64,000 nucleotides of DNA from Rhodobacteraceae bacterium (ex Bugula neritina AB1) (lineage in GTDB: Bacteria; Pseudomonadota; Alphaproteobacteria; Rhodobacterales; Rhodobacteraceae): the NCBI GenBank assembly GCA_001730095.1, contig MDLF01000058.1, positions 1-64,000 of the forward strand, in the 5' to 3' direction. Below are positions 1-8,958 of this stretch, piece after piece. A program made the position numbers and the translations under genes. The notes under the pieces were generated by a model. The model was not told where the DNA came from, did no database searches, and was given only the letters and a program-made list of their open reading frames with translations. Within the stretch, counting starts at the first letter, position 1, and each line of letters begins with the position of its first letter.

Positions 1-509
1 GCTCACCCGACATCCTGTCGGCGATTGGCGAGAAATGGGTGCCCGGCAGCACCGAAATCACAGGTCCGGCCCACCCCTTCACCCGGAAATTCGGCGCACT
101 GGCGATTGGCGAGACTCTGCACACCGCACCACGCACCGTGACGCTGGAGGATATCGAGACCTTTGCCCATTTCACTGGCGACACCTTCTATGCCCATATG
201 GACGACGCTGCCGCCAGGCGGAACCCATTCTTCCCAGGCCGCGTTGCCCATGGTTACCTCCTCCTGTCCTTTGCTGCCGGCCTGTTCGTGCAGCCAGACG
301 AGGGCCCGGTACTGGCCAACACCGGTCTCGACAATCTGCGCTTTCTGAAACCGATTGAGGCCGGCGAAAGCATCAAGGTCCGCCTGACCGTCAAAAACAA
401 GACCCCCCGCAACGAGGAATACGGCGAAGTGCGCTGGCACGTCACCCTGACCAACCAGAAGGATGAGGTTGCGGCAGAGTATGAACTGCTGACCATGAAC
501 GCCTTCTGA
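1..509 (+). CDS. paaZ: PaaZ C-terminal part (MaoC-like hydratase domain), cut by the window edge
   Basis: The frame is open from the first bases of the window, so this is the 3' end of a longer gene. The visible part of about 169 residues is a MaoC/hot-dog hydratase domain: TGDTFYAHMDD supplies the Asp and His of the R-hydratase active site, followed by FFPGRVAHGYLLLS. In phenylacetate degradation PaaZ joins an aldehyde dehydrogenase to this domain and opens the oxepin-CoA ring. The match to the PaaZ C-terminus rather than a free-standing MaoC protein is supported by the paaX-type regulator 83 bp downstream. The aldehyde dehydrogenase half lies outside the window and cannot be verified. Confidence 0.75.
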   Translation, partial: SPDILSAIGEKWVPGSTEITGPAHPFTRKFGALAIGETLHTAPRTVTLEDIETFAHFTGDTFYAHMDDAAARRNPFFPGRVAHGYLLLSFAAGLFVQPDEGPVLANTGLDNLRFLKPIEAGESIKVRLTVKNKTPRNEEYGEVRWHVTLTNQKDEVAAEYELLTMNAF

Positions 510-592
510 ACCGGCGCAAATGCGGCAGGCTGCCCCCGCATTTGACGCGCCCGGACTGGCCTAACCGGTTCGGGCGAACTATGTTTATCCTC

Positions 593-1393
593 ATGAACGA
601 ACAGCATAACCCCTGGTTTAACGCCGCCGTCCAGCAGCTGCACGACCCGCAAAACCAGCGGGTCTGGTCGTTGATCGTGTCGCTGTTTGGTGACCTTGCG
701 CAGGCGCAGGGCGCCCAGATCAGCGGCAGCGCCCTGACCCGCATCATCACTCCGATGGGGATCAAGCCCGAGGCCATCCGCGTGGCCCTGCACCGGCTGC
801 GCAAGGATGGCTGGATCGAAAGCGAACGCGCGGGCCGCGCCTCGGTGCACTTTCTGACTCAATACGGCCGCAGCCAATCCGCCGCGGTCACACCGCGCAT
901 CTACGGGCGGACCGGCGCGGCACCTGACGACTGGCGTCTGCTGATCGCCGAGGACGGGTCCGGCCAGGCAACCCTGGACGACGTGCTGCTGCTGCCCGGC
1001 TATATCGCCGTCAATCGCACAACCGCGCTTGGCCATGGCCCGACACCGCAAAGCCTGGATGATCTGCTGGTGGCTGAAGTCAGCTCAATGTCGGTACCAA
1101 GCTGGCTGAAAACCCGTTTATTCCCGGACCATCTGCGCGCGGCTTGCACAGCTCTGCACCACGATCTGGCGCAAATCTCTGTACCGCCGGCCGGGCTGTC
1201 ACCGGTACAGGCCGGCACTTTGCGCACCCTGATTGTGCACCGCTGGCGCCGCGTGGTTCTGCGCCACCCGGACCTGCCCTCCGGCTTCCACCCTTCGGAC
1301 TGGCACGGAGAGCCCTGCCGCACATTGGTTTTAAGCCTGCTCGACAAACTGCCCCGCCCGGATCCGACATCTCTCGACACCCTGCCCGGCTGA
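593..1393 (+). CDS. paaX: PaaX-family transcriptional regulator of phenylacetate catabolism
   Basis: This 266-residue protein fits the PaaX family in length. The N-terminal third is a winged helix (SGSALTRIITPMGIKPEAIRV then LHRLRKDGWI), and the C-terminal part contains the family's RTLIVHRWRRVVLRHPDLP stretch. PaaX represses paa operons and is released by phenylacetyl-CoA. It lies directly after paaZ on the same strand. Starts at 542 (TTG), 581 (ATG) and 593 (ATG) are in frame; none has a clear Shine-Dalgarno, and 593 was chosen because conserved-looking sequence begins there. A GC-rich hairpin follows the stop. Confidence 0.85.
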   Translation: MNEQHNPWFNAAVQQLHDPQNQRVWSLIVSLFGDLAQAQGAQISGSALTRIITPMGIKPEAIRVALHRLRKDGWIESERAGRASVHFLTQYGRSQSAAVTPRIYGRTGAAPDDWRLLIAEDGSGQATLDDVLLLPGYIAVNRTTALGHGPTPQSLDDLLVAEVSSMSVPSWLKTRLFPDHLRAACTALHHDLAQISVPPAGLSPVQAGTLRTLIVHRWRRVVLRHPDLPSGFHPSDWHGEPCRTLVLSLLDKLPRPDPTSLDTLPG

Positions 1394-1416
1394 AAGCCTC
1401 GCCTGACAGTCCCCTG

Positions 1417-1441
1417 GCTGTTCCCCCGGGGGCGGAACAGC
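1417..1441 (+). terminator. GC-rich hairpin after paaX
   Basis: Inverted repeat GCTGTTCC / GGAACAGC (1417-1424 and 1434-1441) with a C/G-rich loop. There is no T-run behind it, so it would be a weak or Rho-assisted terminator. Confidence 0.4.
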
Positions 1442-1566
1442 ACGCAACTTCATGAAAGAAATGACATAATTAGGTCGGCATGAAAAATGTCAGCAGAATC
1501 CGCGTTTCTCCTCCTTTTCTGCTTGACCCCGCAGGCGGCATTCCGTAAATCGCCTCCACACAGAGC

Positions 1567-1643
1567 GGCGGAGTAGCTCAGTTGGTTAGAGCAGCGGAAT
1601 CATAATCCGCGTGTCGGGGGTTCAAGTCCCTCCTCCGCTACCA
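1567..1643 (+). tRNA. tRNA-Met (CAT anticodon), elongator type
   Basis: A 77-nt cloverleaf with encoded CCA. The D-arm GAGTAGCTCAGTTGGTTAGA, the anticodon stem GCGGA/TCCGC around loop ATCATAA (anticodon CAT) and the T-loop GTTCAAGTC are all visible. The acceptor stem pairs with G-U as the first pair. The sequence resembles alphaproteobacterial elongator tRNA-Met rather than the initiator, which would have an unpaired first base and a GGG/CCC anticodon stem. The isoleucine CAT tRNA is less likely but not excluded. Confidence 0.88.
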
Positions 1644-1874
1644 CCCACCTCTTAAAGCGTTGTTATTGCAGGATCAAACTGCGACCATTGGGCCTTTTCG
1701 TGTCGGGTGGTACCTACCAATGCCCCCTCACAGAGCCGCAGCATAAGCCCGTCTGGGGAAAGGCGGAATGTGCTCAATCCCCGATTTGTGTAACAAGGCC
1801 ACCCTGCGGCGTCACTGTCACTGGCTTTGGCGGCAGAGTTCCATCCAAACAATTGCCAGTTGCGCCCGGGCAAT

Positions 1875-1896
1875 TAATTCGATTAAACCCGAATTA
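1875..1896. promoter_or_regulatory. Candidate ArsR operator overlapping the start of the arsenic operon
   Basis: Perfect 7-bp inverted repeat TAATTCG-N8-CGAATTA whose last base is the A of the ArsR-ArsC start codon. No Shine-Dalgarno precedes that ATG, so the transcript may be leaderless and a bound repressor would cover the transcription start. Confidence 0.5.
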
Positions 1897-2726
1897 TGAA
1901 AACAACGATTCCCCTCCGGCTCACTGCTCTGGGTCATCCGCAACGGCTGGCGGTTTTCCGGCTGCTCATGCGCCGGTATCCGGACCATGTGCCTGCCAGC
2001 GAGATAAGCGCTGCCCTGGATGTTCGGCCAAGCACCTTGTCATCTTACCTGGCAACGCTGATGCAAGCTGGCCTGGTCACCCAGACCCGTGAGGGTACCT
2101 GGCTGCGCTACCGGGCCGACATTCCTGCAATGCGGGAAACACTGGATGCATTTGTTCTGGATTGCTGCCAGGGACGCCCCGAACTGTGCCTGCCCCTGGC
2201 CCCCTCTGCCGCCACGGATGCGGCGGCAATGTCCGACACGCCCTTCAATGTTTTGTTCATCTGCACCGGGAACTCCGCCCGCTCCATCTTTGCGGAAGCG
2301 CTGCTGCGATCGCTGGGCAGCGGCCGCTTTAACGTATGTTCCGCGGGCACCAGGCCCAATTCGGAACTCAACCCTTTCGCGGTTCAGCTCCTCAAGGACA
2401 AAGGCCACGACACTGGCCAGCTAAGAGCAAAGAACGTGCAAGAGTTCCTAGGAGCTGATGCCCCTGAATTCGATTTTGTGTTTACCGTCTGCGATCAGGC
2501 CGCCAATGAGGAATGCCCCTCCTGGGAAGGCCAGCGGATCAGCGCCCATTGGGGAATGCCGGACCCGGTCAAGGCTGAGGGCACCAGTGCTGAAAAGGCT
2601 CTTGCCTTCCAGCAGGCCTACGGACTCTTGCAAAACCGGATCAAGGCCTTTGTGTCCCTGCCTTTTCAGGAGCTGGACCGTATCTCCCTGCAGCAGGCCG
2701 TAGATGAAATTGCGCAGTCAGTCTGA
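1896..2726 (+). CDS. ArsR repressor fused to LMW-phosphatase-type arsenate reductase
   Basis: This 276-residue protein has two domains. Residues 1-90 form an ArsR/SmtB winged helix (RLTALGHPQRLAVFRLLMRR, then STLSSYLATLMQAGLV) and end in C90, C91 and C98, a CC-x6-C cluster resembling the As(III) site near the C-terminus of Acidithiobacillus ArsR. Residues about 115-276 form a low-molecular-weight phosphatase fold with P-loop CTGNSAR at 123-129 and catalytic Asp in WGMPDP (D223), as in thioredoxin-type ArsC. It heads the operon with GAPDH 48 bp downstream. Sensing arsenite and reducing arsenate in one polypeptide is inferred from the domains. Confidence 0.88.
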   Translation: MKTTIPLRLTALGHPQRLAVFRLLMRRYPDHVPASEISAALDVRPSTLSSYLATLMQAGLVTQTREGTWLRYRADIPAMRETLDAFVLDCCQGRPELCLPLAPSAATDAAAMSDTPFNVLFICTGNSARSIFAEALLRSLGSGRFNVCSAGTRPNSELNPFAVQLLKDKGHDTGQLRAKNVQEFLGADAPEFDFVFTVCDQAANEECPSWEGQRISAHWGMPDPVKAEGTSAEKALAFQQAYGLLQNRIKAFVSLPFQELDRISLQQAVDEIAQSV

Positions 2727-2774
2727 CTGGCTGCCCACCGTTCCCCCGATACTTCCCGCGAACAAGGAAACGAC

Positions 2775-3773
2775 ATGACTGTTTACGCTTTGAATGGCCT
2801 CGGCCGCATGGGAAAGCTGGCGTTGAAACCGCTCCTGGAGAGCGGCGCACAGATCGCATGGATCAATGATGCAGTGGGCGATCCGGCCATGCATGCGCAT
2901 CTGCTTGAGTTCGACTCGGTGCACGGGCATTGGGATGCGGAGTTCAGCTCGGACGCGGAGGCCGTCATCATCAACGGCCAACGGCTGCCTGCCTATTGCG
3001 AACGGAGCCTTGAGGATCTGCCGCTGGAAGGGGTCGATGTGGTGATCGACTGTACGGGCGTTTTCAAAACCGAAGCCAAACTGGCGCCTTACTTTGACGC
3101 AGGCGTGAAGAAAGTGATTGTCTCGGCTCCGGTCAAGGACGGCAATGCCGCCAATATCGTTTATGGGGTCAATCAGGGCGCCTATAATCCGGATGAGCAC
3201 CGGATCATCACTGCTGCCAGCTGCACCACCAATTGCCTGGCGCCGGTGGTCAAGGTGATCCACGAAAGTCTTGGCATCAAGCACGGCTCCATCACCACCA
3301 TTCATGATGTCACCAATACCCAGACCATCGTCGACCGCCCCGCCAAGGATCTGCGCCGGGCACGGTCGGCGCTGACAAACCTGATACCAACCACAACCGG
3401 CAGCGCCACCGCCATCACGCTGATCTACCCCGACCTGAAAGGTAAGTTGAACGGTCACGCCGTCCGGGTGCCGCTGTTGAACGCCTCCATCACTGATTGT
3501 GTCTTCGAAGTAGAGCGGGAAACCACGGCCGAAGAAGTGAACGCGCTGTTCAAAGACGCAGCTGCAGGCGGCCTAAAAGGGATTCTCGGCTATGAGGAGC
3601 GCCCGCTGGTCTCGTCTGATTACACCAACGACCAGCGTTCCTGCATCATTGATGCGCCCACCACCATGGTGGTGAACGGAACCCAGGTCAAAATCTACGC
3701 CTGGTATGACAATGAAATGGGCTATGCACACCGCCTGGTGGACGTGGCCCGCATGGTGGGCGATCAGCTGTGA
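2775..3773 (+). CDS. ArsJ-associated glyceraldehyde-3-phosphate dehydrogenase
   Basis: A 332-residue GAPDH with N-terminal NAD fold ([13 protein letters not shown]), catalytic Cys150 in [10 protein letters not shown] and His177. A second GAPDH overlapping arsJ is the signature of the arsenate detoxification pair: GAPDH forms unstable 1-arseno-3-phosphoglycerate from arsenate and glyceraldehyde 3-phosphate, and ArsJ exports it. The start has AAGGAAA upstream. The stop overlaps the ArsJ start by 4 bp (GTGA), which implies translational coupling. Paralogy to a glycolytic gapA elsewhere in the genome is expected but not visible. Confidence 0.88.
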   Translation: MTVYALNGLGRMGKLALKPLLESGAQIAWINDAVGDPAMHAHLLEFDSVHGHWDAEFSSDAEAVIINGQRLPAYCERSLEDLPLEGVDVVIDCTGVFKTEAKLAPYFDAGVKKVIVSAPVKDGNAANIVYGVNQGAYNPDEHRIITAASCTTNCLAPVVKVIHESLGIKHGSITTIHDVTNTQTIVDRPAKDLRRARSALTNLIPTTTGSATAITLIYPDLKGKLNGHAVRVPLLNASITDCVFEVERETTAEEVNALFKDAAAGGLKGILGYEERPLVSSDYTNDQRSCIIDAPTTMVVNGTQVKIYAWYDNEMGYAHRLVDVARMVGDQL

Positions 3774-5035
3774 CACGCCAGGAGGGCCTGCCGGCCTACA
3801 TCGCGGTTACAGCCTCCTACTGGGCCTTTATGCTGACCGACGGGGCGCTTCGCATGCTGGTGCTGCTGCACTTTCATTCGATGGGGTTTTCGGCGGTTCA
3901 GCTGGCCTATCTGTTTCTCCTGTACGAGGCTGCGGGGATGGTAACCAACCTCTCTGCGGGCTGGATTGCCGCCCGTTTCGGTCTGGCAGCGACGCTTTAT
4001 GCAGGGCTGGGGCTGCAGGTCGGCGCGCTGCTGATGCTGTCGCAATTGGACCCGGCCTGGCAGATCAGCCTGTCGGTTGTCTTTGTTATGACAGTGCAGG
4101 GCCTGTCGGGTGCGGCCAAGGATCTGGCTAAAATGTCCTCCAAATCCGCAGTGAAGCTGCTGGCGCCAAAGGAAGACGGCGGGCTGTTTCGCTGGGTCGC
4201 CGTGCTGACCGGCTCCAAGAATGCCGTCAAAGGCGCGGGCTTCCTGCTGGGCGCTGTTTTGCTGGCATTGACGGGTTTTCAGGCCGCCGTGTTCAGCATG
4301 GCTGCTGTCCTTTCCGTGGTCCTGGCCGCGGTTGTTTTTGCCATGCCGCCCGGCCTGCCCGGCAGCCGCAAGGACATCAAGGTCTCCGAGATCCTCTCCA
4401 AATCGCGCAACGTGAACTGGCTGTCGGCGGCGCGATTGTTCCTGTTTGGTGCCCGCGACGTGTGGTTCGTGGTCGGCATCCCGGTGTATTTCTATGCTGT
4501 CCTCTCGGACGGGTCAGAGGAGGGAAACCGAACCGCTTTTTTTCTGATTGGCAGTTTCATGGCGCTATGGATCATCTCTTATGGTGCTGTTCAGGCCGCT
4601 GCCCCCCGGCTGCTTGGCGCAGCCCGCCGCAGCGAGAGCCAGCTTACCAGAGCGGCCCGAAAATGGGCGCTGCTGCTGGCAGTGATCCCGGCTGTCCTGT
4701 CGTTCGCCCTGCTGATGTCAGACGGTCCGGCGCCGTGGCTAACCGCATTGCTGACCGCAGGTCTGCTGGCCTTCGGTGCGGTTTTCGCTATCAATTCCTC
4801 CCTGCATTCCTATCTGATCCTGGCCTATACACAGGAGGACCGGGTCACGATGGATGTCGGGTTTTACTACATGGCGAACGCCAGCGGGCGGCTGGCAGGC
4901 ACCTTTCTGTCCGGCCTCACATGCCAGTTTGGTGGATTGGCCGTTTGCCTGGGAACCGCCGCGATAATGGCTCTGATAAGCGCCCTGGCTGCTGCCCGGT
5001 TGAGCAGCGGCGCCCGGAATGAGGCGCAAGCATGA
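3770..5035 (+). CDS. arsJ: ArsJ organoarsenical efflux permease (MFS)
   Basis: A 421-residue major-facilitator protein with about 11-12 hydrophobic segments. The N-terminus ([20 protein letters not shown], then [20 protein letters not shown]) has the pattern of ArsJ. Its family role is export of 1-arseno-3-phosphoglycerate made by the adjacent GAPDH, after which the compound hydrolyses outside the cell. It starts with GTG and overlaps the GAPDH stop. Last gene of the arsenic operon. Confidence 0.88.
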   Translation: MTRQEGLPAYIAVTASYWAFMLTDGALRMLVLLHFHSMGFSAVQLAYLFLLYEAAGMVTNLSAGWIAARFGLAATLYAGLGLQVGALLMLSQLDPAWQISLSVVFVMTVQGLSGAAKDLAKMSSKSAVKLLAPKEDGGLFRWVAVLTGSKNAVKGAGFLLGAVLLALTGFQAAVFSMAAVLSVVLAAVVFAMPPGLPGSRKDIKVSEILSKSRNVNWLSAARLFLFGARDVWFVVGIPVYFYAVLSDGSEEGNRTAFFLIGSFMALWIISYGAVQAAAPRLLGAARRSESQLTRAARKWALLLAVIPAVLSFALLMSDGPAPWLTALLTAGLLAFGAVFAINSSLHSYLILAYTQEDRVTMDVGFYYMANASGRLAGTFLSGLTCQFGGLAVCLGTAAIMALISALAAARLSSGARNEAQA

Positions 5036-5162
5036 ATATCTTGGATCGGTAACCGAACATCTGGACCGCTCCGGCGATGGTCGCGGGCGTCAGCCTCGGC
5101 CGAAAACAACACAAAACGCCGATCAGAGATACGGCAAGCGTCGGGACAAACGCGCAACCGTT

Positions 5163-5202
5163 CCTCGCGCTGTATTGCTGCGCAATGCCCTGCCTGGCGG
5201 TG
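5163..5202 (+). repeat. Palindromic mini-element, copy X (behind arsJ)
   Basis: It begins CCTC, has arms GTATTGC / GCAATGC around loop TGC, then CTGCC. Over 40 bases it agrees at about 33 positions, by hand count, with copy B inside the IS66 relic 33 kb away. It lies in the otherwise featureless 287-bp gap between arsJ and the convergent gene at 5323. Confidence 0.6.
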
Positions 5203-5322
5203 ACCCGGGTGATTTTTTTTGCAGGCTCAGGGATCGGCGGAATGCGGCAGCAGATGTCCAAAGCTTTTCTTCTGGCCATCGCTGTCGCTGCAACCGTCAT
5301 CTATTGGTCATAACGCCAGGCT

Positions 5323-6192
5323 CTAAAACCATTGACCAGGCTCCATCAGCCCCAAGTCCAGCAATTGACGCGAGTGCCATTCGAAGGGGGTGGAGTTGTG
5401 CCAGCGGAATGTTTCGATTTCAAACGCGGAGCCGGGGTTGCGTTTTAGGGCCTTGGCCGTGCGAAAAGAACAGACAGCGGCAGTCAGATTGTGATGCCAG
5501 GGGCAGGCATATGTGTTGTATTCCTGATCGTTGAAGGTGTGGTTCGACAGTAGTTGCAACCCCGGTTTGGACCGGAACAATGATATCCGGTCGATCTTGC
5601 GGCTGGCTGCTGGAATATGTTCCTCGAACCGCCATCGCACGCCGCCGAAGAAATCCAATTGCCTCTCGCGCGAGTGGCCGGATTCCGGGTCATTGCGTGA
5701 CTGCGCATAATAGCCTGACTTGTCCAGAAAAGCCGTCTCCAGCGACACCGCGGAAGGGGCGTCGGCCAAATCGCCAGCATAGAGATCGATCACATAGGTG
5801 AGCATTGCGTCGCGGCGTTCTTCGGCTTGAAACGTCAGCATTTCGCCGATGCCGCGCGTTTCGCAAAACGGGTAGAACAGGTATTCTGAATTGTAGCAGT
5901 AATACAGCCAGCAGCCAGGCTCTGCTGCGGCAATCACTGCGTTGACAGCGCCGATGACCGCTCCGTCCGGCCCGCAGTCAAACGGCACCCGGTGCACCTT
6001 GGCCCGGATGTCCTGCGGCAGGTCGAACGCATCAGGCATCAGGGCAGCGACGGCCTTAAAGCCGCTTTGCAGATGGTGCCGCAGAGTGGTGGCGACTTCG
6101 ACTTCATCTTCAATGAAGATCAGGGCAACCGGTCCTGTGGCCAGCAGCGCCTTTCCCTCTTTCAGGAAATCCTGCAACGAAGAATACATCAT
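5323..6192 (-). CDS. Conserved protein of unknown function, possibly glycosyltransferase-2-like
   Basis: A 289-residue protein. The start at 6192 (tandem ATG, GGCAGAG upstream) is preferred to the longer 310-residue frame. The first half looks like an alpha/beta domain (GPVALIFIEDEVEVATTLRHH, then FKAVAALMPDAF), and the centre is aromatic-rich (CWLYYCYNSEYLFYPFCETR). No signal peptide. I recall similar roseobacter proteins labelled glycosyltransferase family 2, but no DxD motif is clear. It is convergent with arsJ and divergent from miaB. Confidence 0.5.
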   Translation of the reverse strand: MMYSSLQDFLKEGKALLATGPVALIFIEDEVEVATTLRHHLQSGFKAVAALMPDAFDLPQDIRAKVHRVPFDCGPDGAVIGAVNAVIAAAEPGCWLYYCYNSEYLFYPFCETRGIGEMLTFQAEERRDAMLTYVIDLYAGDLADAPSAVSLETAFLDKSGYYAQSRNDPESGHSRERQLDFFGGVRWRFEEHIPAASRKIDRISLFRSKPGLQLLSNHTFNDQEYNTYACPWHHNLTAAVCSFRTAKALKRNPGSAFEIETFRWHNSTPFEWHSRQLLDLGLMEPGQWF

Positions 6193-6318
6193 CTTGCTCT
6201 GCCCCGCCTTTCTGGCCTTTGCTGACAAAATCGGGTAAATCCCGCTGCATTGCAAGCGGCGGCAATTGCCTGTATTGCAAGCCGCTGTTTACCAACCCTG
6301 GCTGGAAGGCTGACCCGC

Positions 6319-7641
6319 ATGAGCGCCCCGAAGAAGCTGTTTATCAAGACCTATGGCTGTCAGATGAATGTCTATGACAGCGAACGCATGGCAGAGGCGC
6401 TGGGTGGCGAGGGCTATGTAGAGACCAAATCGGCCGATGACGCCGACATGATCCTGCTCAACACCTGCCACATCCGGGAAAAGGCGGCAGAGAAGGTTTA
6501 CTCCGAACTGGGACGCTTCAAGGGGCTGAAGGCAGAGAAGCCGGATCTCAAGATCGGTGTGGCGGGCTGTGTCGCCCAGGCCGAGGGCGAGGAGATCATG
6601 CGCCGCCAGCCGCTGGTCGATCTGGTGGTCGGGCCGCAAAGCTATCACCGGCTGCCAGAGATGGAAGCCAAAGCGCGCGAAGGCGAAAAGGTACTGGACA
6701 CCGATTTCCCAGAGGAAGACAAATTCGAAAAGCTCAAGAACCGCCCCAAGGCCAAACGCGGCCCGACGGCGTTTCTAACGGTGCAGGAAGGCTGCGACAA
6801 ATTCTGCGCATTCTGCGTTGTGCCATACACACGCGGCGCCGAAGTCTCGCGCCCCGCAGACCGCATTGTGCGCGAGGCGCAGGATCTGGTGGAGCGCGGC
6901 GTGCGTGAAATCACTTTGTTGGGTCAGAACGTAAATGCCTATCATGGCGCAGGCCCGAACGGGGATCTGACCCTCGCGCAGTTGATCTGGGATCTGGACA
7001 AGATTGACGGGCTGGAGCGCATCCGCTTCACCACCAGCCACCCGAACGACATGCAGGACGACCTGATTGAGGCACATGGCACCTGTGCCAAGCTGATGCC
7101 CTATCTGCATCTGCCGGTACAGGCAGGCTCGGACAAGATCCTCAAGCGGATGAACCGCTCGCATACCGCCGAAAGCTACATCCGCCTGATCGAACGAATC
7201 CGGGCTGCGCGCCCTGACATCCTGATTTCCGGTGACTTCATTGTCGGCTTCCCGGAAGAGACTGAGGAAGATTTCCAAGCGACCTTGGATCTGGTGGAAG
7301 CGGTGAAATACGGCACCGCTTATTCCTTCAAGTATTCCACCCGGCCCGGCACCCCGGCGGCAGAGCGCCCCCAGGTTGATCCTGCCGCAGCAGATGACCG
7401 GCTGCAGCGGCTGCAGGCCCTGCTGACCAAGCAGCAGCGCGAAGTGCAGGACAGCATGGTTGGCCGCGAGGTTGGGGTGCTGTTTGAAAAAGCAGGCCGC
7501 TTGCCTGGGCAGATGGTTGGCAAATCTGATTATCTTCACGCCGTGCATGTTGCCGACTGCAATCGCCAGGTGGGCGACCTTGCGCGGGTGCGCATTGTCT
7601 CTTCCGGCGCCAATTCTCTTGCGGGTGAATTGATCGACTAA
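6319..7641 (+). CDS. miaB: MiaB, tRNA 2-methylthio-N6-isopentenyladenosine synthase
   Basis: A 440-residue methylthiotransferase. The N-terminal UPF0004 domain ([20 protein letters not shown]) holds the auxiliary cluster cysteines, the radical-SAM domain has CDKFCAFC and the C-terminus is a TRAM domain. It adds the 2-methylthio group to i6A37 of tRNAs reading UNN codons. The start at 6319 matches the family N-terminus; upstream in-frame codons to 6250 are not conserved-looking. It heads the alphaproteobacterial core group continued by phoH and ybeY. Confidence 0.95.
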   Translation: MSAPKKLFIKTYGCQMNVYDSERMAEALGGEGYVETKSADDADMILLNTCHIREKAAEKVYSELGRFKGLKAEKPDLKIGVAGCVAQAEGEEIMRRQPLVDLVVGPQSYHRLPEMEAKAREGEKVLDTDFPEEDKFEKLKNRPKAKRGPTAFLTVQEGCDKFCAFCVVPYTRGAEVSRPADRIVREAQDLVERGVREITLLGQNVNAYHGAGPNGDLTLAQLIWDLDKIDGLERIRFTTSHPNDMQDDLIEAHGTCAKLMPYLHLPVQAGSDKILKRMNRSHTAESYIRLIERIRAARPDILISGDFIVGFPEETEEDFQATLDLVEAVKYGTAYSFKYSTRPGTPAAERPQVDPAAADDRLQRLQALLTKQQREVQDSMVGREVGVLFEKAGRLPGQMVGKSDYLHAVHVADCNRQVGDLARVRIVSSGANSLAGELID

Positions 7642-7920
7642 CAGCCGCCTTTGCTGGCAGAATCTGTGTTCTACCCTTGCACCCGGGCGCTCAGTCCCGG
7701 TCGGCTTCTGTGATCAGGTGAGTCTTCATTGCATCGCTTTCGGGAACAATTGCCCGCAAATGCAGTGAGTGTTCCTGATCGGCGCTCAATTCGTGCACAA
7801 TTATAGAAAAATTAGCAGGCAAACTGTATATCTATCGGGTAATTTGGCTTTTATGGCCTGAAAGGTGGCCGTGCGCGCGGCAACACCCTGGGGGGAACTT
7901 TAGGTGAAGGAATTCTGGTT

Positions 7921-8499
7921 GTGTCGATACTCAAACTGAACAAGGCAATTGCGCTGGCTGCTGCAGCCGCGGCTGCACTCAGCATTGCTGCTGCGCCGGT
8001 GAGCGCGCAAACGGGGCAGCGAACCATCAAGGGCGAACGCTATGTGCCCACGATCTGGGTGGACCCGGACGGGTGCGAGCACTGGGTGATGGATGATGGT
8101 GCAGAAGGGTTCATGACCCCGCATGTGACCCCTGACGGCAAACCAGTCTGCCGCCGCGGGAATGTCTGCGGTGTTATGCAGACCGATCAATTTTTTGCCA
8201 CTGACAAGCATTTCATCAATGCGGCGGGCCGCCAGCGTCTGGGTGAATTCTTTCAGAAGGCGAAATCCAATGGCGCACGTTACTTTGTGATTGCGGGCCA
8301 CACCGACAGCCGCGCTTCGGATGAATACAACATTCGCCTGTCAGAGCGCCGCGCAAGCGCCGTGGCCAAAGTAGGCCGTTCGGTGGGCGCCCGCATTGCT
8401 GATATACGGGCCTATGGTGAGCGTGATCCGCGGGTTCCGAACACCAGTGCCGCCAATATGGCTGAGAACCGCCGTGTCGAAATCTATTGCCTGCGCTGA
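7921..8499 (+). CDS. OmpA-family peptidoglycan-binding protein with an N-terminal WVDPxGCEHW module
   Basis: A 192-residue exported protein. A signal peptide with an alanine-rich core ends near AQT (residue 30). Residues about 40-75 form a small module (TIWVDPDGCEHWVMDDGAEG, then TPDGKPVC). Residues about 90-192 form an OmpA C-terminal domain: GHTD, N-x2-LSERRA and RRVEI are the peptidoglycan-binding landmarks. The start is GTG at 7921, after AAGGAA. The following small lipoprotein repeats the same module 10 bp downstream, so the two are one operon and probably act together in the envelope. Confidence 0.8.
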   Translation: MSILKLNKAIALAAAAAAALSIAAAPVSAQTGQRTIKGERYVPTIWVDPDGCEHWVMDDGAEGFMTPHVTPDGKPVCRRGNVCGVMQTDQFFATDKHFINAAGRQRLGEFFQKAKSNGARYFVIAGHTDSRASDEYNIRLSERRASAVAKVGRSVGARIADIRAYGERDPRVPNTSAANMAENRRVEIYCLR

Positions 8500-8508
8500 G
8501 GGAGAGGG

Positions 8509-8817
8509 ATGATGAAAACTGCTAAAACCGCCGTGTTCCTTGCCGCAGCTGCTGCAATCTCGGCCTGTACACCCGCAATCGACAAAACGACTGACGGGCA
8601 TGTGGGCGACGGACGTTCGCTGGATCTGTCGAACCTTACAGCCGGCATCTGGGTCGATCCGCAGGGCTGCGAGCACTGGATCATCGACGATGGTCTCGAA
8701 GGTTATGCCGATTTGCGCCGAACGCCTGACGGCAAGCCGGTCTGCAACAGCAATCTGCCGCGCAATGTGGCAACCGGTCCCTTCAAAAAGGGCACAACCT
8801 TCGGTGACCCGATCTGA
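8509..8817 (+). CDS. Small lipoprotein carrying the same WVDPxGCEHW module
   Basis: A 102-residue protein with a lipobox ending ISA-C20, so it should be a lipoprotein. Residues about 48-85 (GIWVDPQGCEHWIIDDGLEG, then TPDGKPVC) align almost residue for residue with the N-terminal module of the OmpA-like protein just upstream, including the two cysteines. No OmpA domain follows. Tandem ATG codons at 8509 and 8512 follow a GAGGGAGAGGG run. A strong terminator lies 24 bp after the stop. Function unknown. Confidence 0.75.
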   Translation: MMKTAKTAVFLAAAAAISACTPAIDKTTDGHVGDGRSLDLSNLTAGIWVDPQGCEHWIIDDGLEGYADLRRTPDGKPVCNSNLPRNVATGPFKKGTTFGDPI

Positions 8818-8840
8818 CAACAGCAATCCGCTGACAATCG

Positions 8841-8870
8841 CAGCCGCCCTCTGGGGCGGCTGTTTTGTTT
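8841..8870 (+). terminator. Rho-independent terminator of the OmpA-like/lipoprotein pair
   Basis: A 9-bp perfect stem CAGCCGCCC / GGGCGGCTG with loop TCTG followed by TTTTGTTT. Confidence 0.9.
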
Positions 8871-8958
8871 CATTTGAGTGATTTTGTGCAGCGCCTTCTT
8901 GCGCAAACGCTGCGGTGGAGGCAGACTGAAAGGGCAACGCCAGATTGAGGAGATCAGC

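Noticed and set aside
5077-5313. 78-residue frame behind arsJ as a membrane protein
   Set aside because: It runs through the palindromic mini-element and has no ribosome-binding site; the hydrophobic tail is probably chance.
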